Shown here: piece by piece, positions 9,631-19,279 of the stretch | Layout: each line of letters starts with the position of its first letter | Numbering within the stretch: position 1 is the first letter of the stretch | Source: an uncultured Paracoccaceae bacterium | GTDB lineage: Bacteria; Pseudomonadota; Alphaproteobacteria; Rhodobacterales; Rhodobacteraceae | DNA: 64,000 nucleotides | Assembly: GCA_947503935.1 (NCBI GenBank) | Contig: CANNFR010000002.1 | Span: 1-64,000, forward strand | Direction: 5' to 3' | Notes under the pieces: model-generated | The model's input: only the letters and a program-made list of their open reading frames with translations | Database searches by the model: none | Told to the model about the DNA's origin: nothing | Position numbers and translations under genes: made by a program

Positions 9631-9909
9631 TCAGAAGCTTTCGCCGAACTTGTCCGCCACCAAGGCCTCCAGGGCGTCCGCGAGCTGGCTTGCCTCCGGC
9701 CCGCTGGTTTCCACCTGAATAGTGGTTCCCTTGGACGCTGCCAACATCAAAAGCCCCATGATGCTGTCACCAGACACGGTCATACCGTCGCGGGAGACCT
9801 TTGCGGTGGCGTCAAACCGCTCGGCGGTTTCGACGAACTTGGCCGAGGCGCGGGCATGGAGGCCCTTCTCGTTGACGATGCTCAGCGTGCGGATCAGGCC
9901 GGTTTCCAT
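9631..9909 (-). CDS. ptsH: HPr phosphocarrier protein
   Basis: Phosphocarrier of the phosphotransferase system. 92 residues. The PEP-dependent phosphorylation site is His18 in KGLHARAS, and the regulatory serine is Ser49 in SGDSIMGLLML, the substrate of the HPr kinase encoded three genes upstream. GGGGAA precedes the ATG at 9909, which lies one base after the EIIA stop. There are no sugar permease components nearby, which is typical of alphaproteobacteria where this chain is regulatory. Confidence 0.95.
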   Translation of the reverse strand: METGLIRTLSIVNEKGLHARASAKFVETAERFDATAKVSRDGMTVSGDSIMGLLMLAASKGTTIQVETSGPEASQLADALEALVADKFGESF

Positions 9910-9910
9910 G

Positions 9911-10315
9911 TCATTCCCCGGCATGGCGGGCGCTAGCGTCGAAGCTGTCGATATATTTGCGCCCCGCCGCCAGCGCGGCCGAGACGGCCTCGGGCACCGG
10001 CAGGTGGCGCGATTTGGCCAGCTTGATCAGCATCGGCAGGTTGGCGCCGTAAAGGATACGCCGATTTTGCAGGCTGCAGGCCAAAAGCGACAGGTTCGAG
10101 GGCGATCCGCCGAACATGTCGGTCACCACGACCACACCATCGCCGGTATCAACCGCCTCGGCCGCCTCGCAAATCTCACGCTCTTTCGCACGCCTGTCAT
10201 GATCCGGCGCTATAGAGATCGCGCGGATACCCTTTTGCTTGCCGACAACGTGCTCAACCGCTGCGAGGTATTCGGGCGCAAGTCCACCATGCGCGACAAT
10301 CACGATGCCGATCAA
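9911..10315 (-). CDS. PTS EIIA component, mannose family
   Basis: A soluble EIIA of the mannose family, 134 residues, phosphorylated by HPr. It begins with a TTG codon: (M)IGIVIVAHGG, so the active-site histidine is His9 in VAHGG. TDMFGGSPSNL is the second family motif. No ATG or GTG exists at the right place. The frame stays open upstream through rapZ, but that stretch is the shadow of RapZ. It sits 7 bp after the rapZ stop. No EIIB/EIIC partner is present, so a regulatory rather than transport role is expected. Confidence 0.9.
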   Translation of the reverse strand: MIGIVIVAHGGLAPEYLAAVEHVVGKQKGIRAISIAPDHDRRAKEREICEAAEAVDTGDGVVVVTDMFGGSPSNLSLLACSLQNRRILYGANLPMLIKLAKSRHLPVPEAVSAALAAGRKYIDSFDASARHAGE

Positions 10316-10322
10316 AGGCCGT

Positions 10323-11234
10323 CTATCCCGTTTTGCGCGCGGCAGCATCCGCGCCGCGCCGTTCCAGTTCCCTGTGTCTCTTAGACACCTGCCATCCGGC
10401 CTCCGCAAGCCTTTCGGCCAGCCGTTCCGCAACGACAACAGACCGGTGTTGCCCCCCGGTACACCCAAACCCGATGCTGAGATGTGCCTTGCCCTCGGCC
10501 ACATAGGCCGGCAGCAGAAACTCGGCCAGGCCCGCGACCTGCTCGAAAAACGCCTCAAACCGAGGGTCGGCGGCCACATGGGCGGCCACAGCCGCATCGC
10601 GCCCGTCGCCCGCGCGCAAGGCCGGCTCCCAATACGGATTTCTGAGGAACCGGCAATCGAGGATCATGTCGATGCCCCGGGGGGTGCCGCGTTTGTAGGA
10701 AAAGCTCTGCACCGAAACCGCCAGATTTTCCGTGCGCGAGGTATCGAACCACCGCGCCATCTCGGCCCGCAGGTCGTGGGGCGTCAGCTCGGACGTGTCG
10801 ATCAGCACGCTGGCCCGAACACGGATGGGGGCCAGCAGGTCAATCTCGCGCTCGACCCCCTCGACGGGGCTTTCGGCGGGCGCTAGGGGGTGGCGGCGCC
10901 GGGTTTCAGAGAACCGCTTGATCAGCACGTCAGCCGCACAATCAAGGTAGAGGACATCGGCCTCAACCTCCGGATCGCTGCCCAGCCGGTCGATCAGCTC
11001 AATCAGCGCGGTCACACTGAAATCGCGGTTGCGCACATCAAGGCCCAGCGCCAGGGGGCGGCCATGGGGCGGACCGTCCAGCAAGCGCGGCAAAAGCGAC
11101 AGGGGCAGATTGTCGATCGCCTCATATCCCAGATCCTCAAGCGCGTTGATCGCGGTTGAGCGTCCGGCGCCCGAGGGGCCGGTAACAAGGATCAGGGTAT
11201 GGGTTTTCTGGCTCACGGGGTTTGACTGGCTCAT
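10323..11234 (-). CDS. rapZ: RNase adapter protein RapZ
   Basis: P-loop nucleotide-binding protein which in enterobacteria controls glmS through small RNAs. Its role in alphaproteobacteria is less defined. 303 residues, slightly longer than usual. The Walker A is [10 protein letters not shown] with arginine in the usual lysine position, and the C-terminal signature [11 protein letters not shown] is intact. It overlaps hprK by 4 bases and lies in the conserved hprK-rapZ-EIIA-HPr order. Confidence 0.94.
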   Translation of the reverse strand: MSQSNPVSQKTHTLILVTGPSGAGRSTAINALEDLGYEAIDNLPLSLLPRLLDGPPHGRPLALGLDVRNRDFSVTALIELIDRLGSDPEVEADVLYLDCAADVLIKRFSETRRRHPLAPAESPVEGVEREIDLLAPIRVRASVLIDTSELTPHDLRAEMARWFDTSRTENLAVSVQSFSYKRGTPRGIDMILDCRFLRNPYWEPALRAGDGRDAAVAAHVAADPRFEAFFEQVAGLAEFLLPAYVAEGKAHLSIGFGCTGGQHRSVVVAERLAERLAEAGWQVSKRHRELERRGADAAARKTG

Positions 11235-11662
11235 TCGCTGGCGCCCCCTTGCAGATAGAGCAGAAGGGCCGATGGAAAATAGGCGGTTTCCGTTTTGTGA
11301 AGAAGGCGGATCGGCTGGCCCAGAAGGTCGATGTGGCGGATGGGTGGCAGGCGCTGGGCCTCGACCTCGCCCATGTCGACGGCCAGGATGACAGGGGCGG
11401 GCGGGGCCTGAGGCGCGGCCAGAACGCCCACGCCGCGCGCTTCGATCAGGCCCGCGATAGTGGGCGGGGCCGCCGCGATCACCTGCCCCTCGCGCAGGAT
11501 CAGTTGCGTCCGGTCATCGGCAATCAGGCCCGCCCCCAGCGCCATCATTTGCAGGGCCAGGCCCGACTTGCCCGACCCGGGCGGCCCCAGGATGACCAAC
11601 GCCCGGCCCGCGACCGAGACGGTGGAGGCATGAATGATCTGGGGCGCGTTGCCCGGTGACAT
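11231..11662 (-). CDS. hprK: HPr kinase/phosphorylase, short alphaproteobacterial form
   Basis: Phosphorylates HPr on the regulatory serine. At 143 residues it holds only the C-terminal catalytic domain, as is normal in alphaproteobacteria (Firmicute enzymes have about 310 residues). The Walker A is GPPGSGKS at about residues 26-33, followed by [12 protein letters not shown], which contains the acidic residues of the active site. The start lies one base after the chvG stop. Its substrate HPr is encoded in the same operon. Confidence 0.92.
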   Translation of the reverse strand: MSPGNAPQIIHASTVSVAGRALVILGPPGSGKSGLALQMMALGAGLIADDRTQLILREGQVIAAAPPTIAGLIEARGVGVLAAPQAPPAPVILAVDMGEVEAQRLPPIRHIDLLGQPIRLLHKTETAYFPSALLLYLQGGASE

Positions 11663-11663
11663 G

Positions 11664-13367
11664 TCAGACCGGCAGGCCGACGACGAAACGCGCGCCCAGG
11701 GGTTCCGACATCAGGTCGGCATCTGTGGGGCGGATGTTTTCGGCCCAGATCACACCGCCATGTGCCTCGACGATCTGTTTCGAAATGGCCAGACCGAGGC
11801 CCGAATGGTTGCCGAACTGCCCCACCGGGCGTTCGGAATAGAAGCGATTGAAGATCTTCTGGATCGCCTGTTCGGGGATGCCGGGGCCAGTATCCTCAAC
11901 CACCACAAGCACCCTGTTGTCGCGCCGCCGGGCCCAGATGCGCACCGCATCACCCGCCTCGCAAAACGATACCGCGTTCGAGATCAGGTTGACGAAAACC
12001 TGCGCCAGACGGGCCTCAAGCCCCTGCACGTTGATGGGCTTGGATGGCAGATCGGTGATGAAATCCACCCCACGGTCACCGGCCTCCTGACTGAAATGGG
12101 TCGAGATATTGCTCAGCATATGGAGAAGGTCGAAGGCCTCCTCCTCCTCCTTCACCAATTCGCTGTCCAGACGCGAGGCGTTCGAGATGTCCGAAATCAG
12201 CCGGTCAAGCCGCCGCACATCGTGGTCGATCACGTCGAACAGCTTATCGCGCTGATCGTCGCGCCTGGCCACCCGCAGCGTGCCCACGGCCGAGCGCAGG
12301 CTGGCCAGCGGGTTCTTGATTTCATGCGCCACATCGGCGGCGAATTGTTCGTTGGCCTCGATCCGGTCGTAGAGCGCGGCGACCATGCCGCGCATCGCGC
12401 CTGACAGCCGGCCGATCTCATCCGGCCGCGCGGTCAGATCAGGAATGCGCACGCGCGAGGGGCTCAGCTTGCGGGCATGCTTGTCGCGCCCGATCTCGGC
12501 GGCGGTGGCCAGATCGGCGAGGGGGTTGGCGATGGTGGACGCCAGAACCAGCGAGAGGCCGACCGATACCAAAATGGCGGTGAAGAACATCTGCAAGACC
12601 TGCTCACGCTCGCTGCGAACAAGCTCGTCAATCTCGCCGGCCGCACTTGTCAGCGCCACGACGCCAAGCACATTTTCCTCGCGCACGATTGGGGTGGTGA
12701 CCGAAAAGATGATGCGCCCGGCCTCATCGGTGCTGGTGCGGATCTGGGTGAACCCCTCGGCCGCGCCGGAAAAGATAGCGCGCACCGTGGCGGTCGGATC
12801 GGCGTCTTCGGGAAGGGGCGGGCCCGAGCTGAGTGCGTCGATGGCGCCCGACCACGCGGATTTCAGCATGCCGGTGATGGTCGTGCGCCTCTGCGATCCC
12901 GCCTCGCCATCTTCGCCATTTCTCGCCCGACGGTCACTGCCGACAGTTGTCGCCAGAAGCGTGGCGGACTGATCGAACAGGAACACTTCGACACCATCGT
13001 TCAGATCGAGATTGTCGATGATCGATTGGCCCTCGATCCCCAACCCGGCGGGCAGGTCACCGCTGGTTACCGGGATCACGGCCTCGAAAAGATCGGCGAT
13101 CAATTCCGCCTCGGACACGATCCCAAGCTCGCGCTGGGCGACCAGAGTATCCCGGAACGGATTGAGGTAGAGAACCCCCGCCACCAGCACGATCAGCGCC
13201 AACAGATTGAACGTGATGATCTTGCGCGCCAGCGGCGAATGATTGATGGAAATCAGCTGCCGGCGTCGACGCTGGCTGGAAATCTCAGCTGCATCCTCGT
13301 CCTCGGGCGAGACCCAGTCTTCGCCCAAGACAACATCTGCGTCGGCTTGTGTCCGTGTGTCGCGCAC
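11664..13367 (-). CDS. chvG: sensor histidine kinase ChvG
   Basis: Membrane sensor kinase of the ChvG/ChvI (ExoS/ChvI, BvrS/BvrR) system that monitors envelope and acid stress in alphaproteobacteria. 567 residues: a cytoplasmic N-terminal tail, TM1 at about 49-70, a periplasmic sensor domain, TM2 at about 260-280, HAMP, dimerisation box with His348 in VAHEIKNPLASLRS, then N box (NLISNAV), G1 (EDTGPGIP) and G2 (HSGLGLAI). The 24-bp gap to chvI indicates cotranscription. Confidence 0.95.
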   Translation of the reverse strand: MRDTRTQADADVVLGEDWVSPEDEDAAEISSQRRRRQLISINHSPLARKIITFNLLALIVLVAGVLYLNPFRDTLVAQRELGIVSEAELIADLFEAVIPVTSGDLPAGLGIEGQSIIDNLDLNDGVEVFLFDQSATLLATTVGSDRRARNGEDGEAGSQRRTTITGMLKSAWSGAIDALSSGPPLPEDADPTATVRAIFSGAAEGFTQIRTSTDEAGRIIFSVTTPIVREENVLGVVALTSAAGEIDELVRSEREQVLQMFFTAILVSVGLSLVLASTIANPLADLATAAEIGRDKHARKLSPSRVRIPDLTARPDEIGRLSGAMRGMVAALYDRIEANEQFAADVAHEIKNPLASLRSAVGTLRVARRDDQRDKLFDVIDHDVRRLDRLISDISNASRLDSELVKEEEEAFDLLHMLSNISTHFSQEAGDRGVDFITDLPSKPINVQGLEARLAQVFVNLISNAVSFCEAGDAVRIWARRRDNRVLVVVEDTGPGIPEQAIQKIFNRFYSERPVGQFGNHSGLGLAISKQIVEAHGGVIWAENIRPTDADLMSEPLGARFVVGLPV

Positions 13368-13391
13368 CGGCTTTCCTTTTCAGCCGCACCT

Positions 13392-14093
13392 TTACTCTTC
13401 GTTGTAACGATAACCGATGCCGTAGAGCGTTTCGATGGCAGAAAAGTTGGAATCGACCGACCGCATCTTTTTCCGGAGCCGTTTGATGTGGCTGTCGATG
13501 GTTCGGTCATCGACATAGACCTGATCGTCATAGGCCACATCCATCAGCTGATCGCGGCTTTTGACGAAACCGGGGCGCTGGGCCAACGCCTGAAGCAGCA
13601 GAAATTCAGTCACCGTCAGCGACACGTCGTCGCCCTTCCAGCGCACCGAATGGCGCAGTGGGTCCATCGTGAGCTCACCACGCACCATCACCTTTGTCTC
13701 TTCGGTGACGGGCACATCCTCACCTGCCAGAACGTCCTGGCGCCGCAGGAGCGAGCGGATGCGTTCGACCAAAAGCCTTTGGGAAAAGGGTTTTTTCACG
13801 TAGTCGTCTGCGCCCATGCGCAGGCCAAGCACCTCGTCGATCTCATCGTCCTTCGAGGTCAGGAAGATCACCGGCATGGCCGATTTCTGACGGATGCGCT
13901 GCAACAGATCCATCCCGTCCATCCGCGGCATCTTGATATCCAGCACGGCCATGTCGGGCATTCGCTTGCTGAACGCCTCGTAAGCCGCCTGGCCATCGTT
14001 ATAGGTCTCAACCTCGAAGCCCTCAGCCTCAAGCGTCATCGAAACCGATGTCAAAATGTTTCTGTCATCATCAACAAGTGCGATCCGCGACAT
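13392..14093 (-). CDS. chvI: response regulator ChvI
   Basis: OmpR/PhoB-type response regulator paired with ChvG. 233 residues. The receiver domain has acidic residues DDD at 8-10 and phospho-acceptor Asp52 in [12 protein letters not shown]. The C-terminal winged helix carries [30 protein letters not shown] split across its recognition helix. It is the first gene of the chvI-chvG-hprK-rapZ-EIIA-HPr run and is divergent from pckA, so the shared upstream region may hold its own sites. Confidence 0.96.
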   Translation of the reverse strand: MSRIALVDDDRNILTSVSMTLEAEGFEVETYNDGQAAYEAFSKRMPDMAVLDIKMPRMDGMDLLQRIRQKSAMPVIFLTSKDDEIDEVLGLRMGADDYVKKPFSQRLLVERIRSLLRRQDVLAGEDVPVTEETKVMVRGELTMDPLRHSVRWKGDDVSLTVTEFLLLQALAQRPGFVKSRDQLMDVAYDDQVYVDDRTIDSHIKRLRKKMRSVDSNFSAIETLYGIGYRYNEE

Positions 14094-14417
14094 GGTGACT
14101 GTCCTCGCTCTGCGCCCAATTACCGTTCTTTTTCAATATAGTCTCGTTTCGCTGAGGTCGAATCAATAGATAAACGCGAATCAATCGTGCCTTTGGCGTC
14201 TTCCGATTGCCGAATTTGGCGGCCAATGGCCGAATTGCCTCACTTTCGGTGGCGAATGGTTGCGCTAAACCCAAACTGGTTGCGCTAACTGTGCGAAAGC
14301 CTCCTGTTCGCAGCAACTTTTTGCATGTTATAGCCCGGCCAATACAGGCACGGCAGAGACCTGTCGTGTCGTCTTCAACGGCCCCAGGCCACAGCTGCGA
14401 AAAGCGGGAGCACGGTG
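14094..14417. promoter_or_regulatory. divergent control region between chvI and pckA
   Basis: A 324-bp noncoding stretch, clearly more AT-rich than the flanking genes. It holds two perfect 12-base direct repeats (14257-14268 and 14277-14288) spaced exactly 20 bp. On the minus side TATATT (14140-14135) could be a -10 element for chvI. On the plus side TTATAG (14328-14333) could be one for pckA. Both promoter assignments are weak. Confidence 0.55.
14257..14288 (+). repeat. tandem TGGTTGCGCTAA direct repeats
   Basis: Two identical 12-mers start 20 bp apart, two helical turns, between chvI and pckA. Each contains GTT-N5-AAC half-symmetry. The spacing and position fit a regulator binding twice on one DNA face, either an OmpR-type factor such as ChvI or a carbon-metabolism repressor/activator. 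Confidence 0.6.
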
Positions 14418-16016
14418 ATGGAAACCGGACGGGTAAACCCACAGAATCGCTTGGAAAATCAAGGCATAGAAGGTTTGGGACGCATCTATTACAACCTGAC
14501 CGAACAAGCCCTGGTCGCAGAAGCGCTGAGCCGCGATGAAGGCACGCTGGGCAAGGGCGGCGCGCTTTTGGTCACTACGGGCAAGCACACCGGACGCTCG
14601 CCCAAGGACAAGTTCGTCGTGCGGACCCCGTGGGTGGAAGACCATATCTGGTGGGAAAACAACGCCCCCATGGCGCCCGCGCATTTCGATGTGCTGCACG
14701 CCGATATGTTGGAGCATATGAAGGGCGGCGATTATTTCGTGCAGGACCTTTACGGCGGCGCCGACCCCGCGCATCGGCTTGATGTGCGCGTGGTGACCGA
14801 GCTGGCATGGCATGGCCTCTTCATCCGCCATCTGCTGCGTCGGCCAGCGCCGGACGAACTGGATGGCTTCACCCCCGATTTCACCATTTTGAACTGCCCC
14901 AGCTTCAAAGCCGATCCCGCGCGTCATGGATGCCGGTCGGAAACGGTGATCGCGCTGAACATGGATGCCAAGCTGATCCTGATCGCCGGGACGGCTTATG
15001 CGGGCGAGAACAAGAAATCGGTCTTCACGCTTTTGAACTACCTGCTGCCCGAAAAAGGCATCATGCCGATGCACTGCTCGGCCAATCACGCGCCGGGCAA
15101 CCCGGTTGATACGGCCGTGTTCTTCGGCCTTTCGGGCACCGGCAAGACGACCCTGTCCGCCGATCCCGGCCGCACGCTGATCGGCGATGACGAACACGGC
15201 TGGTCGGACCGCGGCACCTTCAATTTCGAAGGCGGTTGCTATGCCAAGACCATCTCGCTCAGCGCTGAGGCCGAGCCTGAGATCTATGCGACCACCGAAA
15301 AACCGGGCACCGTGATCGAGAACATGGTCTTCCATCCCGAGACGCTTGAGCTTGACTTCGAAGACACGTCGCTGACCGCCAATATGCGTTGCGCCTATCC
15401 GCTTGAGTACATCTCGAACGCGTCCGACACGGCCCTTGGCGGGCATCCCAAAAACATCATCATGCTGACCTGCGATGCCTTCGGTGTGCTGCCGCCCATC
15501 GCGCGGCTGACCCCGGCGCAGGCGATGTATCACTTCCTGTCGGGCTTCACCTCGAAAGTGGCAGGTACTGAGCGTGGCGTGACCGAGCCTGAGCCCACCT
15601 TCAGCACCTGTTTCGGCGCGCCCTTTATGCCGCGGCGGCCGGAAGTCTACGGCAAGCTGCTGCAGGAGAAGATCGCCAAGCACGGCGCGACCTGTTGGCT
15701 GGTCAATACCGGCTGGACCGGCGGCGCCTATGGCACGGGCAGCCGCATGCCGATCAAGACCACCCGCGCGCTTCTGACGGCGGCTCTGGATGGCTCGCTG
15801 GGGTCTGCGACCTTCCGCAAGGACCCGAACTTCGGCTTCGATGTGCCGGTGTCGGTGGAGGGTGTCGACGACACCCTGCTCGACCCGCGCAAAACCTGGG
15901 CCGACGGCGCGGCCTATGACGCGCAGGCCGCAAAGCTGGTGCAGATGTTCGCCGACAACTTTGCGCAATACGTCCCGTTCATCGACGAGGACGTGAAAGC
16001 CGCCGCCATCGGCTAA
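14418..16016 (+). CDS. pckA: phosphoenolpyruvate carboxykinase (ATP)
   Basis: Converts oxaloacetate plus ATP to phosphoenolpyruvate, the gateway of gluconeogenesis. 532 residues, normal. The kinase-1a loop is [13 protein letters not shown], followed by GDDEHGW, and the substrate-binding signature is [11 protein letters not shown]. Also seen are FPECHCSAN-like [10 protein letters not shown] and [17 protein letters not shown] directly precedes the ATG; the ATG is preferred. Its neighbours chvI/chvG and the PTS genes control it in other alphaproteobacteria, which fits the divergent arrangement. Confidence 0.97.
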   Translation: METGRVNPQNRLENQGIEGLGRIYYNLTEQALVAEALSRDEGTLGKGGALLVTTGKHTGRSPKDKFVVRTPWVEDHIWWENNAPMAPAHFDVLHADMLEHMKGGDYFVQDLYGGADPAHRLDVRVVTELAWHGLFIRHLLRRPAPDELDGFTPDFTILNCPSFKADPARHGCRSETVIALNMDAKLILIAGTAYAGENKKSVFTLLNYLLPEKGIMPMHCSANHAPGNPVDTAVFFGLSGTGKTTLSADPGRTLIGDDEHGWSDRGTFNFEGGCYAKTISLSAEAEPEIYATTEKPGTVIENMVFHPETLELDFEDTSLTANMRCAYPLEYISNASDTALGGHPKNIIMLTCDAFGVLPPIARLTPAQAMYHFLSGFTSKVAGTERGVTEPEPTFSTCFGAPFMPRRPEVYGKLLQEKIAKHGATCWLVNTGWTGGAYGTGSRMPIKTTRALLTAALDGSLGSATFRKDPNFGFDVPVSVEGVDDTLLDPRKTWADGAAYDAQAAKLVQMFADNFAQYVPFIDEDVKAAAIG

Positions 16017-16073
16017 GCTTGATCCGACCCGCTGCTCCGATAACGGCGGCGGCGGGAACATGCCGAGACCCAA

Positions 16074-16156
16074 GTGAAACTGGCATTCCGCTCGACTCAT
16101 GGCCACTGTCCACTACCCTAGGTTGTGGTGTTCAGCGCCAAGTTTGCCAGTTTCAC
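16074..16156. repeat. 12-bp inverted repeat between pckA and the lipoprotein gene
   Basis: GTGAAACTGGCA at 16074-16085 recurs exactly in inverted form at 16145-16156, with 59 bp between. The right arm ends 15 bp before the start codon of the lipoprotein gene, so it falls in its leader. It could be an RNA stem or a paired operator. Confidence 0.5.
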
Positions 16157-16171
16157 AGGGAGTTATCCGGC

Positions 16172-16561
16172 ATGAAATCTGCTTTTGCTCTTCTTCCACT
16201 CAGCTTGTTCGTTCTTACGGCCTGCGATTTTCCCGAACCGTCCGAGACCATGATCGCATCCCAATCCAACACCTCGCCATCCTATCGGCAGGGCTTTGAT
16301 GACGGGTGCCATTCGGGGCGTCAGGCGGCGGGATCGCTGTTTGACCAGTTCCGAAAGGACCAACAGCGCTTCAGCCGTGACCCCGATTATGCCCAAGGCT
16401 GGTCCGACGCCTTCCGCCAATGCGAGAGCCAGGAGGAAGCTTTGAACCGTCAGATGCGGTCAGCGGCCGCGATCAATGCGATCAACAGCTCGCGGCAGAA
16501 TCGGTTCGACCGCATCCTGGAAGGCATCGATTATTCCGGGCTTGAAGGGTTCGGGCAATGA
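16172..16561 (+). CDS. small lipoprotein, unknown function
   Basis: A 129-residue protein with a clear lipoprotein signal: MKSAFALLPLSLFVLTAC, cleavage before Cys18. The mature part contains two related units, SYRQGFDDGCHSG and YAQGWSDAFRQC, each ending in cysteine, so an internal pseudo-repeat possibly forming a disulphide. A helical charged C-terminus follows. The start is the ATG at 16172; upstream codons in frame are not signal-like. I do not recognise the family. Confidence 0.75.
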   Translation: MKSAFALLPLSLFVLTACDFPEPSETMIASQSNTSPSYRQGFDDGCHSGRQAAGSLFDQFRKDQQRFSRDPDYAQGWSDAFRQCESQEEALNRQMRSAAAINAINSSRQNRFDRILEGIDYSGLEGFGQ

Positions 16562-16569
16562 GCTAGAGG

Positions 16570-16659
16570 GTTTCCGGGACAGTCGGAAACAGCTTATCGC
16601 CAAAAGCCTGAGAGCGCGCAGCGCGGCAGGGTTTTGGCGATTCCACTAAACCCGGAAAC
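16570..16659. repeat. nested inverted-repeat element
   Basis: Outer arms GTTTCCGGG (16570-16578) and CCCGGAAAC (16651-16659) enclose inner arms of 15 bases (16596-16610 and 16627-16641, one mismatch). The loop is GC-alternating. The element fills the space between two convergent genes. It may act as a bidirectional terminator, but its two nested palindromes are unusual for that. Confidence 0.6.
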
Positions 16660-16662
16660 GAT

Positions 16663-17433
16663 TTAGCCCATCAGACCCCGGCGGATCAGGTTCAGACCCG
16701 CGATCACCAGGACGAAAAGCGTGACTTTGCGAAACCGCTCCTGATCCAGCCGATCTTGCAGCTTGAAGCCGACCCACATGCCGGCAAGCGCGGGGATGAC
16801 CAGCATGGCCGAGAATGGCGCCGTCTCGCGGTTCAGGACGCCCGATTGCAGATGCCCCGCCAGCAACGCGACCGAGCCAAGGCCATAGATCACGCCCTGC
16901 ACCGCCATCTGTCGCGCTTTCGGTGTGTCCAGCGCCAGAAGGTACAAAACCGTCGGCGGCCCCCAGGTGCCGGCCAAACCGCCCAGCGTGCCGGAGATCA
17001 GCCCCGCCAGAATCGAAAACGGCCCACGGCGCCCGGGCGGGATTGTCAACCGCAGCCCCAGCAATTGCACTAGGCACAAGACGACGACCGGCACGCCCAG
17101 CACCAGAAACATCGCATTGGTTGGAATATGGGTCAGAAACTGCGCGGAAATCAGGATCATCACGCAAACGATGCCGATATAGACCCGGTATTCGCGGGCC
17201 GCATTCCAGGCCTCCAACGGCCCCGCGCGCAGAACCTGCAACGCATTCGAAATCAGGATCGGCAAAACGATCCCCGCCACGACAATCTGAGGATCAAGGA
17301 AAATGCCAAGGCCCGAAATCATGATCAGCGGCATGGCAAAGCCGACCGCGCCTTTGACGATGCCGGCCAGCAGCACGATGGTGAACGCGACGCCCACCAA
17401 CCCGAAAGCCAAACCTGCGAATGCGACGTCCAT
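16663..17433 (-). CDS. TauE/SafE family sulfite/organic anion exporter
   Basis: A polytopic membrane protein of 256 residues with about eight spans and the duplicated family layout. The first half reads GIVKGAVGFAMPLIMISGLG and the second GLISGTLGGLAGTWGPPTV, the two signature loops of TauE/SafE (formerly DUF81). Members export sulfite, sulfoacetate or similar anions; the substrate is not deducible here. GGGAGG lies 5 bases before the ATG at 17433. Confidence 0.87.
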   Translation of the reverse strand: MDVAFAGLAFGLVGVAFTIVLLAGIVKGAVGFAMPLIMISGLGIFLDPQIVVAGIVLPILISNALQVLRAGPLEAWNAAREYRVYIGIVCVMILISAQFLTHIPTNAMFLVLGVPVVVLCLVQLLGLRLTIPPGRRGPFSILAGLISGTLGGLAGTWGPPTVLYLLALDTPKARQMAVQGVIYGLGSVALLAGHLQSGVLNRETAPFSAMLVIPALAGMWVGFKLQDRLDQERFRKVTLFVLVIAGLNLIRRGLMG

Positions 17434-17596
17434 GGCGCCTCCCCCATGGGGTCTATAGCGTGTGCGCCGCGTGACCACACGCGCGAAAACACTGCGATAT
17501 TTTCATGCGCATTACTGAAAGCTATTGAATTATTGTTGCGCTGCACCTGCAAACACCGTATCCCGTGCCCTAACAGCAGATGGAAGGATTCGACCC

Positions 17597-19279
17597 ATGG
17601 CGCATGACGGACAGACCCCGCCCCAGGCCGAGGCCTGCTTGCCCGATCTGCTGGCGCTGACAAAAGCCGCCCTCGGCCCCGTCGACGCCATCCTGACCCG
17701 CGCGACCGAGGTTCTGCGCGGCAAGGTGACCGAAAGCGGTAAGGTCTCGCCCGCGCTCCTCGAACAGCACCAATTCGCGGCCCATGCACTGTCGTGGCTT
17801 GCCACCTATGCCGAAAGCCTGCGCCAGATGCAGGCCTGGGCCGAGCGGCTGGACGCTGAAGGTACGTTCGGCGAGATGGAGCAGCTGATCCATCAGATCG
17901 CGTTCGGCGAATACCTCTGGCAGATCTATGGCGGCATCCCGATGAGCCAGGGTGAGGTCGCCCGCCTGCAGGATATCGGCCTGACGCAAGACGATCAGCG
18001 CGCTCTGATGGACCCCGCCGTGATGCGCCTGACGCAGGAGGGGAACACCGCCTCCGCCCGCGCGCGTCTGGTTCAGTTGATGCGCGACAATCGCGGCCAT
18101 ACCACCTTCGGCGCGACGGGCCTGGATGACGAGCTTGAGATGATCCGCACGCAGTTCCGCCGGTTCGCCGATGAGAAGGTCACACCGCACGCCCATGATT
18201 GGCACCTCAACGACGAGTTGATCCCCATGGGGATCATCGAGGAGTTGGCCGAAATGGGGGTGTTCGGCCTGACCATCCCCGAGGACTTCGGCGGTCTTGG
18301 CCTGTCGAAAGCGTCAATGGTCGTGGTCAGCGAGGAACTGTCGCGCGGCTATATCGGGGTGGGCAGCCTGGCCACCCGGTCCGAGATCGCGGCCGAGCTG
18401 ATCCTCTGCGGCGGCACTGACGGCCAGAAGGACCATTGGCTGCCGGGCCTCGCCTCGGGTGAAATCCTGCCCACGGCCGTCTTCACCGAGCCGAATACAG
18501 GCTCCGACCTTGGAAGCTTGCGCACCCGCGCGGTGCGCAACGGCGACGAATACACGATCACCGGCAACAAGACCTGGATCACCCACGCCGCGCGCACCCA
18601 TGTGATGACGCTGCTGGCGCGGACCGATCCCGACACCACTGATTACCGCGGCCTGAGCATGTTTCTGGCCGAAAAGACACCCGGCACCGACGAGGCCCCG
18701 TTCCCGACCTCCGGCATGACCGGCGGCGAGATTGAGGTGCTGGGGTATCGCGGCATGAAAGAGTACGAGTTGGGCTTCGACGGTTTCAAGGTCGATGCCG
18801 CGAACCTTTTGGGCGGCGTTGAAGGGCAGGGTTTCAAGCAACTCATGCAGACCTTCGAAAGCGCCCGCATCCAGACCGCCGCCCGCGCCATCGGGGTTGC
18901 CCAGAACGCCCTTGATCTGGCGATGCAATATGCCGAGGACCGCAAGCAATTCGGCAAAGCGCTGATCGAGTTTCCGCGTGTCGCCGGCAAGCTGGCGATG
19001 ATGGCGGTCGAGATCATGGTGACACGGCAGCTGACCTACCACTCGGCTTGGCAAAAGGACCATGACAAGCGCTGCGATCTTGAGGCCGGCATGGCCAAGC
19101 TGCTGGGGGCCCGCGTGGCCTGGGCCGCGGCCGATAACGGCCTCCAGATCCATGGCGGCAACGGCTTTGCGCTGGAATATCAGATCAGCCGCGTCCTCTG
19201 TGACGCGCGCATTCTGAACATCTTCGAAGGTGCGGCCGAAATTCAGGCGCAGGTCATCGCACGACGCCTTCTGGATTGA
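17597..19279 (+). CDS. acyl-CoA dehydrogenase family protein
   Basis: FAD enzyme that oxidises an acyl-CoA and passes electrons to ETF (etfBA at 4990). 560 residues, longer than the usual 380-400 because of an N-terminal helical domain of about 150 residues (QHQFAAHALSWLATYAESLR and so on). The core has AVFTEPNTGSDLGSLRTRA, KTWITHAA, AIGVAQNALDLAMQYAEDRK and the C-terminal ILNIFEGAAEIQAQ with the family glutamate. The start at 17597 follows GGAAGGA. Chain-length specificity is unknown. Confidence 0.9.
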   Translation: MAHDGQTPPQAEACLPDLLALTKAALGPVDAILTRATEVLRGKVTESGKVSPALLEQHQFAAHALSWLATYAESLRQMQAWAERLDAEGTFGEMEQLIHQIAFGEYLWQIYGGIPMSQGEVARLQDIGLTQDDQRALMDPAVMRLTQEGNTASARARLVQLMRDNRGHTTFGATGLDDELEMIRTQFRRFADEKVTPHAHDWHLNDELIPMGIIEELAEMGVFGLTIPEDFGGLGLSKASMVVVSEELSRGYIGVGSLATRSEIAAELILCGGTDGQKDHWLPGLASGEILPTAVFTEPNTGSDLGSLRTRAVRNGDEYTITGNKTWITHAARTHVMTLLARTDPDTTDYRGLSMFLAEKTPGTDEAPFPTSGMTGGEIEVLGYRGMKEYELGFDGFKVDAANLLGGVEGQGFKQLMQTFESARIQTAARAIGVAQNALDLAMQYAEDRKQFGKALIEFPRVAGKLAMMAVEIMVTRQLTYHSAWQKDHDKRCDLEAGMAKLLGARVAWAAADNGLQIHGGNGFALEYQISRVLCDARILNIFEGAAEIQAQVIARRLLD

